The notes under the pieces were generated by a model that saw only the letters and a program-made list of their open reading frames with translations, made no database searches and was not told where the DNA came from. A stretch of DNA of 17,113 nt from Candidatus Sphingobacterium stercoripullorum (GTDB lineage: Bacteria > Bacteroidota > Bacteroidia > Sphingobacteriales > Sphingobacteriaceae). A program made the position numbers and the translations under genes. Below, in pieces: positions 1 to 6,659 of this stretch; position 1 is the first letter of the stretch; every line of letters begins with the position of its first letter. The stretch covers positions 1 through 17,113 of the forward strand of contig DXEZ01000120.1 in assembly GCA_019114715.1 (NCBI GenBank). The letters are read 5' to 3'.

Positions 1-540
1 ATCCATATTGGGATGCTGATTATTCAGTTTATTGTGGCTGGAGTAGTAAGTAGGAAGAATCCGTTTAAGTTGTTAATTACTATGCTACCAGCTTACTTTA
101 CCGCTCTTGGTACGCAATCATCGGCAGCAACAATTCCAGTTACTTTAAAACAGGCGAAAAAAGCTGGTGTTAGTGAGGAGATTGCTAATTTTAGTATTCC
201 ACTATGTGCAACTATACATCTATCCGGTAGTATCCTGAAAATAGTCTCTTGCGTGGTAGCATTGATGTTATTGCAAGACCTACCGATGGATCCTATATTG
301 ATGTTTGGTTTTATATTGATGTTGGGTATTACTATGATAGCTGCTCCGGGCGTTCCAGGTGGAGCAATTATGGCGGCTATTGGATTAATTGCCTCCATGC
401 TTAATTTCGACCTGGAGAATCAAGCGATTATGATTTCATTGTATATAGCTATGGATAGTTTTGGAACAGCATGTAATGTTACTGGGGATGGTGCTATCGC
501 TCTTGTTTTAGATAAAATAGCCAATCCCAAAAAGCTTTAG
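1..540 (+). CDS. Dicarboxylate/amino acid:cation symporter (DAACS/SDF family), 3' part only
   Basis: The reading frame is open from the first base, so the 5' end lies outside the window; 179 residues are visible. The protein should be an inner-membrane transporter that couples uptake of C4-dicarboxylates or acidic amino acids to Na+ or H+. Three family landmarks appear in order: a serine-rich hairpin 1 (GTQSSAATIP), a glycine/proline hairpin 2 (APGVPGGA), and a last core helix reading MDSFGTACNVTGDGA, which carries the Asp and Asn-x-x-Gly-Asp residues that bind substrate and cation. Three hydrophobic stretches fit the C-terminal half of the fold. Substrate cannot be assigned from this fragment: the usual Arg of the last-helix MxRT motif (glutamate/aspartate carriers) is not present, since the position reads MDSFGT. 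It is convergent with the Rrf2 gene and ends at a hairpin terminator. Confidence 0.9.
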   Translation: MHIGMLIIQFIVAGVVSRKNPFKLLITMLPAYFTALGTQSSAATIPVTLKQAKKAGVSEEIANFSIPLCATIHLSGSILKIVSCVVALMLLQDLPMDPILMFGFILMLGITMIAAPGVPGGAIMAAIGLIASMLNFDLENQAIMISLYIAMDSFGTACNVTGDGAIALVLDKIANPKKL

Positions 541-615
541 GATGAAACTATTCTGGAGATGATTACCTGTGTAGGTCATTACATGGTATACGGAATTTGT
601 ATTGATGCTAATAAA

Positions 616-648
616 TAACCCACTTATTTGATGTGAATAAGTGGGTTA
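616..648. terminator. Bidirectional hairpin terminator between convergent genes
   Basis: A perfect 13-bp stem (616-628 with 636-648, core AACCCACTTATT) closes a 7-nt loop. It lies between the symporter stop (540) and the Rrf2 stop (671). On the minus strand the stem is followed by a T-rich stretch (TTTATT); on the plus strand the tail is AT-rich without a clean T-run. It should therefore act best for the leftward transcript. Confidence 0.75.
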
Positions 649-670
649 ATAAATAGTAATCTTTTGCTAT

Positions 671-1111
671 TTATTCTTTGAACAATCTGAGGTCTCCCTT
701 GATCAACTCTTCGTTAAACTGGCCTATGCTTGTGTTGATTAGCATTTTATTTAAGTTGTTCCTAATGGACTTAAACTCATTATGCAAAGGACAGGGGTTA
801 TTTTCCGAGCAATAATCTAAACCTAAGGCGCAGCCAGTAAGAATTTCTTGACCGTCCATACTTATAACTATGTCAGCAATGGGTCTTTGAAGATTCTCTT
901 CCGTAAGATAAAATCCACCATTGGGCCCTTTTATTGAAAATACTATCCCTTCTTTACTAAGCTTTTGTAATATTTTGGCTAAAAAAGGTTCTGGAGATTT
1001 GATGTTTTCGGCAATCTCCTTTATACCTACTTTCCTTCCTTCATGCGTACTTCGTGCAATATAAAATACAGCCCGCATAGCATATTCACAGGATTTAGAA
1101 AATACTCCCAT
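671..1111 (-). CDS. Rrf2-family transcriptional regulator, predicted Fe-S sensor (IscR/NsrR-like)
   Basis: This 146-residue protein is of typical Rrf2 length. Residues 1-75 form the winged helix-turn-helix, with the family start FSKSCEYAMRA and the wing KGPNGGFYL. Cys94, Cys101 and Cys107 (C-x6-C-x5-C) sit in the cluster-binding loop. His110 follows as C-P-L-H, which matches the C-L-T-H placement of Cys104 and His107 in E. coli IscR, so a [2Fe-2S] or [4Fe-4S] cluster is expected. Family members of this type sense NO, redox state or Fe-S supply. The gene lies 30 nt downstream of the cupin gene on the same strand and is probably cotranscribed with it. It is divergent from an oxidase/haemoglobin/RIC operon, which suggests it controls that operon and itself. 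Whether NO, O2 or Fe-S status is the signal cannot be decided from sequence. Confidence 0.88.
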   Translation of the reverse strand: MGVFSKSCEYAMRAVFYIARSTHEGRKVGIKEIAENIKSPEPFLAKILQKLSKEGIVFSIKGPNGGFYLTEENLQRPIADIVISMDGQEILTGCALGLDYCSENNPCPLHNEFKSIRNNLNKMLINTSIGQFNEELIKGDLRLFKE

Positions 1112-1141
1112 AATTATAGATACCTTTTGTGATATTAATTA

Positions 1142-1447
1142 TTACTTTTTAAGATGGATAGTTAATCGAACCACTGATTCTTGGTTTGCTATGAGGTCGT
1201 GGAGAACTTTACCCTCTACGCTTATTACATCTCCTTGTTTTAACACATGTCTCTTATCTGGTAAACCAAAATCAATTTCTCCTTGAACAACCATAACGGA
1301 TATTGGGTAAGGACTTTGATGTTTTTTCATGTGTTGTCCGTTTTTAAAACTTAAGCGTACTTCTTTATTATGATCTGTTTGATATAAAAGTTCGAGTTTC
1401 GGCTTATCTTCATTAAAAGTAATGTTATCTAAAAATGATGCTTTCAT
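1142..1447 (-). CDS. Small single-domain cupin protein
   Basis: The 101-residue protein has a one-domain cupin fold: a short N-terminal strand, then cupin motif 1 (about residues 37-60, including His39, His43 and the turn VVQGEIDF), then motif 2 (about 70-95, KQGDVISVEG followed by His83). The histidines are plausible metal ligands, but the spacing H-x3-H departs from the canonical H-x-H, and the motif 1 Glu is not clear. No signal peptide is visible, so it is cytoplasmic. It is the promoter-proximal gene of the leftward cupin-rrf2 unit and faces the oxidase operon. Small cupins in such positions may be ligand sensors or metal-dependent enzymes; no specific reaction can be assigned. Confidence 0.8.
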   Translation of the reverse strand: MKASFLDNITFNEDKPKLELLYQTDHNKEVRLSFKNGQHMKKHQSPYPISVMVVQGEIDFGLPDKRHVLKQGDVISVEGKVLHDLIANQESVVRLTIHLKK

Positions 1448-1523
1448 GTTTTTTTATGTTATTATTATTCAACCTTAGCAATATAGTTAATTCTTTTATA
1501 TCACGAATTTTTAAGTTTAAAAT

Positions 1524-1554
1524 TTACATCTCAGGTTAATTTTTGAGGATGTAA
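1524..1554. promoter_or_regulatory. Interrupted dyad, candidate operator in the divergent control region
   Basis: Arms TTACATCTCA (1524-1533) and TGAGGATGTAA (1544-1554) are inverted copies with one extra base in the right arm, separated by 10 nt. The dyad lies between the cupin start (1447) and the oxidase start (1681). Rrf2 dimers bind such dyads, so it is a candidate site for the neighbouring regulator. That link is inference. Confidence 0.45.
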
Positions 1555-1630
1555 CAACTTGCTTGCCAGCAATATAATGAAACATTATTGTAATAAGAGA
1601 TAAAAATGTCTTTTATTATTTTTAGTTTTT

Positions 1631-1638
1631 TATATTTG
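1631..1638 (+). promoter_or_regulatory. Candidate -7 element of the oxidase operon
   Basis: TATATTTG matches the Bacteroidota -7 consensus TAnnTTTG and would start transcription near 1645, about 36 nt before the ATG at 1681. No good TTTG -33 element is visible at the usual distance, which would suit an activated promoter. Confidence 0.45.
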
Positions 1639-1680
1639 TGGTAAATAAAGGGGTAAAATCAATAAATACTTCCAAAAAAA

Positions 1681-3789
1681 ATGAACAGAAATATTGTTTT
1701 AAAGGTAGGTTTAATAGGGGGGTGGGCGATGCTTCCATTGTTAACTTTGGCGAAAACCAGGGACTTTCCCTATCCATTACAACTGGATCTTCCAGTCATT
1801 TTATGGTTAAGTTTAATAATTCTTAGTATTGTATTAGTACTTTTTGCATTTTCAGTTAGCTCCAAGGTTAAAAAGCTATTTCAAGAGAAAGCTGCAGCAC
1901 GTAAAAAGCAAGACCAAGATGATACCAAGGAATTGCTTAATAAATTATCAGTTAAACAACTTAAAGAGATATTGGACTTGAAAAATAAAAAGCTTTTAAG
2001 TCTTATTATTCCTGTTTTATTGAGCATGCAGCCTCTGTTTGCTCAAGGAAATAGAGGGATTAATAAGGAGAATATTTTGGGGCAGTTCCCAGTTATTATT
2101 ACAATCACATTAATTTTAGTACCCGTAGTTATTGGAATAATTATTCTGTTCATGCGAGTTCAAGGGTTGATTGCAAAATATAAAGGGCATACGCACCAGA
2201 AGACGACTCACGATTTAGCGGAATTTATAAAAAATGCTTCTCCCGAAGAGCTAGCAGAACTTTTAGAAAAGAAAAAGAAAGATAAGGCCTTTCATTTATC
2301 TCATACGGAGTTAAGTGGTGAATTGCCAGCTAGTGACGCTAAAGGTATTATCAGTATAATTGATGATAAAAACCCACTGGTTGTTGCAGTCAAAAAGAAA
2401 GCAGTTTCTAGACCTAAAATAGACCCTAAGTTATCCAAGTTAATAGTTTGGTATTTAATTACAGCGGCTATCTGGTTGATTTTTGGTACTACGGTAGGTG
2501 AATATATAGGTATTAAATTCGTTGCACCGGAATTAGATTCGGTGAGTTGGCTAAGCTTTGGTAGGCTTCGACCAGTACACACCAATGCGGTGTTCTGGGG
2601 TTGGAGTTCTCTGGGTATGTTTGGGTTAGCCCATTATATAGTACCACGAGTAAGTAATGTACCACTGTTTAGCATCAAGTTGGGCTGGTATTCTTTGTAT
2701 TTGATTAATGCAACTGTCTTATTAGGGTCTATCTCTTTAATGGCAGGTATTAATAACGGGGGTGGCGAATACAGGGAATACATTTGGCCAATCATGCTTC
2801 TTTTCGGAATTGCTTTAGGAATTACTTTATACAATTTCCTTAAAACTATTGCCGTTAGGAAGACCCGCGAGATTTACATTTCCAATTGGTACATAGTAGC
2901 GTCTATAATCTTTACTATTGTAATTGCACTAGTTGCATATATTCCTACTTGGCAAAATGGCCTAGGAGAAACGATAGTCCAGGGGTATTATATGCATCAA
3001 GGTGTAGGGATGTGGTTTATGTTGTTTATGCTAGGTGTTGTATACTACTTCTTACCGCAACAACTAAACCAACCTATTTACTCCTACAGTTTGGGGGTGC
3101 TGGCGTTTTGGACCCAAATTTTATTCTATACACTTATTGGAACCCACCACTTTATTTTCAGTGCCATTCCTTGGTGGCTACAGACAGTTGCTATAGTTGG
3201 TAGTGTGGGGATGGTTATTCCTGTTGTCGCCGGAACAACGAACTTTCTAATGACCTTTAAAGGTGCTTGGTACAAGCTTAAAGATAGTTATACATTACCC
3301 TTCTTTCTAGTAGGAATTATATTTTATTTTACCGGTTCTATGCAAGGTACCGCTGAAGCATTCCGTGTAACCAACTTATTCTGGCACTTCACGGACTTTA
3401 CTGTAGCGCATTCGCACTTGACGATGTATGGTATCATTTGCTTCTTACTATGGGGTGGGATATATGCTATTTTACCTAGATTATCCGGTCAAGAGGCTCC
3501 TCAGATAACGGTAGGAGCCCACTTCTGGCTGGCTTTAATAGGGCTAGGGTTTTACTCGGTACCCTTGATGTATGGAAGTACGTTAAAAGGATTGATGTGG
3601 ATGGATGGAAAACCGTTTATAGACAGCGTGACGATGATGGCTCCTTACTGGTTATGGAGAGCAATTGGAGGTAGTCTAATGTGGTTATCCCATATATTCT
3701 TCCTATACAACATGTATAAAATGGTTAGAACTAAACCCACAAAAGACCCGGTGAAAGAGGTGTTGAGTGAAGTTAGAAATGGTATATAG
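1681..3789 (+). CDS. ccoN: C-family (cbb3-like) haem-copper oxidase subunit I with a duplicated N-terminal extension
   Basis: This 702-residue membrane protein is the catalytic subunit of a terminal oxidase or NO reductase. The CcoN-like core covers about residues 250-680. Haem and metal ligands are readable: His300 (GRLRPVHTNA) and His579 for low-spin haem, His577 for high-spin haem, and His439, His489 and His490 for CuB. Tyr483, six residues before the His pair, matches the cross-linked CcoN tyrosine. The FeB glutamate of NorB is absent (Gly443 at that position). The haem helix HSHLTMYG resembles NorB more than the CcoN HVHSGALG. Gln555 occupies the CcoN position of Glu323, which hydrogen-bonds the haem b3 histidine. 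Residues 1-200 are an extension of two similar units (signal-like segment, transmembrane helix, charged helix) not found in standard CcoN of about 470 residues. It is the first gene of a six-gene operon. The symbol reflects the family; the natural substrate is uncertain. Confidence 0.85.
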   Translation: MNRNIVLKVGLIGGWAMLPLLTLAKTRDFPYPLQLDLPVILWLSLIILSIVLVLFAFSVSSKVKKLFQEKAAARKKQDQDDTKELLNKLSVKQLKEILDLKNKKLLSLIIPVLLSMQPLFAQGNRGINKENILGQFPVIITITLILVPVVIGIIILFMRVQGLIAKYKGHTHQKTTHDLAEFIKNASPEELAELLEKKKKDKAFHLSHTELSGELPASDAKGIISIIDDKNPLVVAVKKKAVSRPKIDPKLSKLIVWYLITAAIWLIFGTTVGEYIGIKFVAPELDSVSWLSFGRLRPVHTNAVFWGWSSLGMFGLAHYIVPRVSNVPLFSIKLGWYSLYLINATVLLGSISLMAGINNGGGEYREYIWPIMLLFGIALGITLYNFLKTIAVRKTREIYISNWYIVASIIFTIVIALVAYIPTWQNGLGETIVQGYYMHQGVGMWFMLFMLGVVYYFLPQQLNQPIYSYSLGVLAFWTQILFYTLIGTHHFIFSAIPWWLQTVAIVGSVGMVIPVVAGTTNFLMTFKGAWYKLKDSYTLPFFLVGIIFYFTGSMQGTAEAFRVTNLFWHFTDFTVAHSHLTMYGIICFLLWGGIYAILPRLSGQEAPQITVGAHFWLALIGLGFYSVPLMYGSTLKGLMWMDGKPFIDSVTMMAPYWLWRAIGGSLMWLSHIFFLYNMYKMVRTKPTKDPVKEVLSEVRNGI

Positions 3790-3814
3790 TAAGTTGAATA
3801 TTTAAGAGCTAAAA

Positions 3815-4816
3815 ATGAATTTCTTCGATAATCATAAAAATCTTTTTACAGTAGCGTCTCTATTTTTTATTGTGCTAACAGTATTTGTAGCTATAATTCC
3901 TGCACTTGATAATCAAAATAGAAATGCTCCCTTACCAGATGCTGAGCCTCTTTCTGAAGAAGCTAGAAAAGGTAAAGAATTATTTATTGCCAACGGGTGC
4001 GTCGCTTGCCACACACAGCAAGTGAGAAACCTCGATATGGATAAAGTTTGGGGTAAACGCCCAAGCATGGCTGCAGATTATGCATTAAATACTAGAATGG
4101 ACGTATGGAGGAATACGGCAACCTTAATGGGAACCGAACGTACTGGGCCAGATTTAACAGATGTAGGTAATAGACAGCCTAGTGAAGACTGGAACTTAGT
4201 GCATTTATTCAACCCTAGGATTGTGGTAAAAGAATCTATTATGCCAAGCTATCCGTGGTTATTTGAAATTAAAAATTTACCTTCAGAAGATGATGTAGTT
4301 ATAAATGTGCCAAACGAGTTTAAAAAAGGCGAGCTAGGTAGTGTTGTCGCAAAACCTGAGGCTTTGCAATTAGTTGCCTATCTGCAGTCGCTAAAACAAA
4401 CACCTCTTCCTGAGGGTATCCCTGCACCGGACTTTTTGTATGAACGTAAGAAAAAAGGAGGTGCTGATGGAGAATCAGAAGAGTTAGATGGTGCAGCGTT
4501 ATATGCAACACATTGTCAAAGTTGTCATCAAGCTAATGGTGAAGGATTAGTGGGTGCCTTTCCTCCATTGAAAGACAGTCCAGTAGTTAATGAAGACGAT
4601 AATTTGGAGCTATATATCGATATTATCATGAATGGTTACGATGCTAGACCTGAGTATGGCCCTATGACTCCCGTGGGTAGTACAGCCGGGTTTACTGAAG
4701 AAGAGGTTGCAGCAATCATAAACCATGAACGTACGAGCTGGGGTAACTCTGGTAAAACTGTGACTCCAGAAGAGATAAAAAGTATTTTTGAACATGTTAA
4801 ACTTCAAGCACAATAA
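3815..4816 (+). CDS. ccoO: CcoO-like membrane cytochrome c fused to a CcoP-like cytochrome c domain
   Basis: This 333-residue dihaem protein should pass electrons to the oxidase core. Residues 11-30 are a single N-terminal membrane anchor. Residues 48-195 are a CcoO domain: haem motif C62-V-A-C-H66, the family sequences GTERTGPDL and LFNPRIV, and the axial Met143 in ESIMPSYPW. After a charged linker (about 205-225), a second class I cytochrome c domain has C234-Q-S-C-H238 and axial Met284 in GPMTPVG. In standard cbb3 oxidases CcoO is a monohaem protein and CcoP a separate dihaem protein. Here a single C-terminal cytochrome domain replaces CcoP, and no separate ccoP, ccoQ, ccoG or ccoS is visible. 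It starts 25 nt after ccoN, and the next gene begins 1 nt after its stop. Confidence 0.87.
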   Translation: MNFFDNHKNLFTVASLFFIVLTVFVAIIPALDNQNRNAPLPDAEPLSEEARKGKELFIANGCVACHTQQVRNLDMDKVWGKRPSMAADYALNTRMDVWRNTATLMGTERTGPDLTDVGNRQPSEDWNLVHLFNPRIVVKESIMPSYPWLFEIKNLPSEDDVVINVPNEFKKGELGSVVAKPEALQLVAYLQSLKQTPLPEGIPAPDFLYERKKKGGADGESEELDGAALYATHCQSCHQANGEGLVGAFPPLKDSPVVNEDDNLELYIDIIMNGYDARPEYGPMTPVGSTAGFTEEEVAAIINHERTSWGNSGKTVTPEEIKSIFEHVKLQAQ

Positions 4817-4817
4817 A

Positions 4818-5096
4818 ATGAAAAGGATTGGATTAACGAGTATACTGTTGCTGTTGATAAATACTTTTGCTTGGGCCTGTCCAGTATGTGAAAGACAGCA
4901 ACCAAAGTTGTTGCGAGGAATTATTCATGGTGCAGGCCCGGAGCATCAGTGGGACTATATAATCATTATTGCTGTGGCAATAATTACGATTGCTACCTTG
5001 TTCTTCTCGGTGAAATGGTTGATCAAACCAGGAGAGAAATCAGATAAGCATATTAAAAGAATGGTATTAGATCAAGATGAATATGAAGGATACTAG
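4818..5096 (+). CDS. Small exported membrane protein with N-terminal CPVC motif, unknown function
   Basis: The 92-residue protein was given the ATG at 4818 because that start yields a clean signal peptide (residues 1-20, ending AWA) and begins 1 nt after the upstream stop. An in-frame ATG at 4788 would put hydrophilic residues before it. After cleavage the mature protein would begin with Cys-Pro-Val-Cys-Glu at residues 21-25, followed by a short periplasmic part, a transmembrane helix (about 47-68) and a charged cytoplasmic tail. The two cysteines could bind copper or haem iron, or take part in thiol exchange. They are not a CXXCH haem site because no His follows. The position inside the oxidase operon suggests a small subunit or assembly factor, comparable in place but not in sequence to CcoQ/CcoH. 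I do not recognise the family. It overlaps the next gene by 20 nt. Confidence 0.75.
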   Translation: MKRIGLTSILLLLINTFAWACPVCERQQPKLLRGIIHGAGPEHQWDYIIIIAVAIITIATLFFSVKWLIKPGEKSDKHIKRMVLDQDEYEGY

Positions 5097-5481
5097 TAAA
5101 ATATATCTTTTTTTAGATGACGCAACTCAGCCCCTGGCTGAAGTAACTGCGCCCACAAGCTTTGAGCTGGATACTACAAAATTAGTAGATGGTAAGCATA
5201 CGCTTAAAATTGTTTCTAAAGACCCTACTGGTAAAGAAGGTGTGAGATTAGTTCCTTTTGAAGTAAGGAATGGTCCAGCTATTACCGTGGAAGGTATCAA
5301 AGCTAATGATAAAGTTGATGGTGTTGTTCCTATTTTAATTAATGCGTATTCAAAAGGTGATCAAAAATCGTTTTTAATTGAAGGGAGTGAAACACCAACT
5401 AGTATTCCATCATGGGTATGGATACTGATAATAGGTTTTGTTGGATGGGCTATTTATTATACAGTGCTGTATTTGTATTAA
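5077..5481 (+). CDS. Tail-anchored beta-rich (Ig-like) protein of the oxidase operon, unknown function
   Basis: The 134-residue protein lacks a signal peptide. Residues 8-105 are rich in short alternating strands with the turn LVDGKHTLKIVSKDPTGKEG, typical of small Ig-like or bacterial-Ig domains. Residues about 112-132 form one hydrophobic, aromatic-rich C-terminal helix (start WVWILIIGFVGWAIYY), so the protein is tail-anchored. The start at 5077 overlaps the previous gene by 20 nt, and a second in-frame ATG lies at 5083; overlap implies translational coupling. A beta domain plus one membrane helix recalls the FixH/CcoH accessory proteins of cbb3 oxidases, although in those the helix is N-terminal. 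I cannot assign a family; a subunit or assembly role is inferred only from the operon. Confidence 0.72.
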   Translation: MNMKDTSKIYLFLDDATQPLAEVTAPTSFELDTTKLVDGKHTLKIVSKDPTGKEGVRLVPFEVRNGPAITVEGIKANDKVDGVVPILINAYSKGDQKSFLIEGSETPTSIPSWVWILIIGFVGWAIYYTVLYLY

Positions 5482-5484
5482 TGA

Positions 5485-5919
5485 ATGCCTATATTTTTTA
5501 TGACGGATCTAGCAATGGAAAAAGTAGAAAAGCAGGATATAAAGACATTCGATGATATAAAGAATTTAGTAGATAGTTTTTATAACTTGGTGAGAAAAGA
5601 TGAGTTAATTGGGCCAATTTTTGATGAAACTATTGGCGATGGTTGGGACGAGCATCTTCCAAAGATGTATAGCTTTTGGCAAACTATTTTATTAGGAGAG
5701 CATACTTATACTGGCGCACCTTTTGTACCACATATGAATTTGCCAATAGATCGTCCTCATTTTGAGGTATGGATTGGTTATTGGTATCAAACAGTGGACG
5801 AATTATTTAGTGGCTCTATTGCTGAAGAAGCAAAATGGAGAGCCTCTAGAATGAGAGAAGTGTTTTTAGATAAACTAGACTACATTAGGAACTCTCCAAA
5901 TTTTCGAGGTCTTGTTTGA
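5485..5919 (+). CDS. Group III truncated haemoglobin (trHb3)
   Basis: The 144-residue protein is a two-over-two globin of the trHb3 class. Visible class features are the early DIKNLVDSFYNLVRKDELIGPIF segment split as DIKNLVDSFY and NLVRKDELIG, the aromatic FWQTILLG helix, the loop HTYTGAPFVPH, and the proximal haem ligand His92 in DRPHFEVW, followed by TVDELFSG and a C-terminal helix with ASRMREVF. The start is uncertain: 5485 lies 3 nt after the previous stop, but ATGs at 5500 and 5515 are in frame and the conserved globin begins after the last of them. trHb3 proteins are cytoplasmic haem proteins whose role is not settled; association with NO, O2 or haem-copper oxidases has been noted. Here the gene sits between an oxidase and an iron-site repair protein, which supports a role in diatomic gas handling. 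Confidence 0.88.
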   Translation: MPIFFMTDLAMEKVEKQDIKTFDDIKNLVDSFYNLVRKDELIGPIFDETIGDGWDEHLPKMYSFWQTILLGEHTYTGAPFVPHMNLPIDRPHFEVWIGYWYQTVDELFSGSIAEEAKWRASRMREVFLDKLDYIRNSPNFRGLV

Positions 5920-5954
5920 GGGGAATATGAGTAAGCTATAAATTGAAAGCTTTT

Positions 5955-6659
5955 ATGGAACTCTTAGAGCATACTAAACTTCAGGTGTTTACCCAGGATT
6001 ATCCAAATATTATTGAGCTATTTGATAATTTGGATATTGATTACTATTGCTTTGGTGAACGTACTCTTGAAGAGGCATGCCAAAAACAAAACTTAGATCT
6101 ACAGGAAGTTGTCAACAAAGTTCAATTGTTTTTAAAAGAAAATCCTAATCCTGATAATTTTGAAAAACCCTCTTTAGAAAGGTTACTGGATTTTGTTGAG
6201 CAGATTCACGTAGATATCAGGAATAAGCTTCGTGATTTAAAGCCTAAAGCGCCACTTTTTTTTAAACAACGCAAGCATGAAAAATTGCAAGTTGAGCTTA
6301 TTAAGGTATTGACAATTTTAGAAAATCAGCTAGGAAAACACCATAAACTTGAAGAAGAATTCTCTTTACCCTATTTTAGAAATCTTCAACATGAGGAAAT
6401 GGGTAAGGTAACAGACTTTGTGAAATCTTATATTGGTAACCTAAAGCAGCATTTAGAAATCATGAAACTAGAACACGAGGTGATTGCTCGTCAGTATCAT
6501 AGAATCAGGCAGATACTTGATTTATATCAAGGAGAAGGTGAGGGCGTTCAATTGGAGTTTCTTAATGATTTTAAAGAGTTTGCAAAACTACTAAAAGTGT
6601 ATATCCACACGGAGAATAATTTAGTGTTCCCGAAAGTCATTGAGTTGAGCAAGCATTAA
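5955..6659 (+). CDS. Divergent RIC/YtfE/ScdA-like diiron iron-sulphur repair protein
   Basis: The 234-residue protein has the two-domain plan of RIC proteins: an N-terminal DUF542 domain (about residues 8-60) and a C-terminal hemerythrin-like four-helix bundle (about 75-232). RICs restore iron sites damaged by NO or peroxide. Compared with E. coli YtfE, the iron ligands His84, His129, Glu133, His160 and Glu208 correspond to His85, His129, Glu133, His174 and Glu220. The position of His204 reads Tyr216, and the YtfE Cys30-Cys31-Gly motif reads Tyr31-Cys32-Phe33, leaving one cysteine. These differences make repair activity likely but not certain. I chose the ATG at 5955; an in-frame TTG at 5943 would add four residues. 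It is the last gene of the operon and its stop overlaps the NUDIX stop on the other strand by 4 nt. Confidence 0.83.
   Translation: MELLEHTKLQVFTQDYPNIIELFDNLDIDYYCFGERTLEEACQKQNLDLQEVVNKVQLFLKENPNPDNFEKPSLERLLDFVEQIHVDIRNKLRDLKPKAPLFFKQRKHEKLQVELIKVLTILENQLGKHHKLEEEFSLPYFRNLQHEEMGKVTDFVKSYIGNLKQHLEIMKLEHEVIARQYHRIRQILDLYQGEGEGVQLEFLNDFKEFAKLLKVYIHTENNLVFPKVIELSKH

Noticed and set aside
1448..1680. FNR-type box (TTGAT-N4-ATCAA) before the oxidase operon
   Set aside because: Only isolated half-sites such as ATCAA are present; no full site with correct spacing was found.
2886..3203. 105-codon plus-strand frame within ccoN
   Set aside because: Out-of-frame shadow of the oxidase gene with no recognisable content; the haem and copper ligand motifs lie in the main frame.
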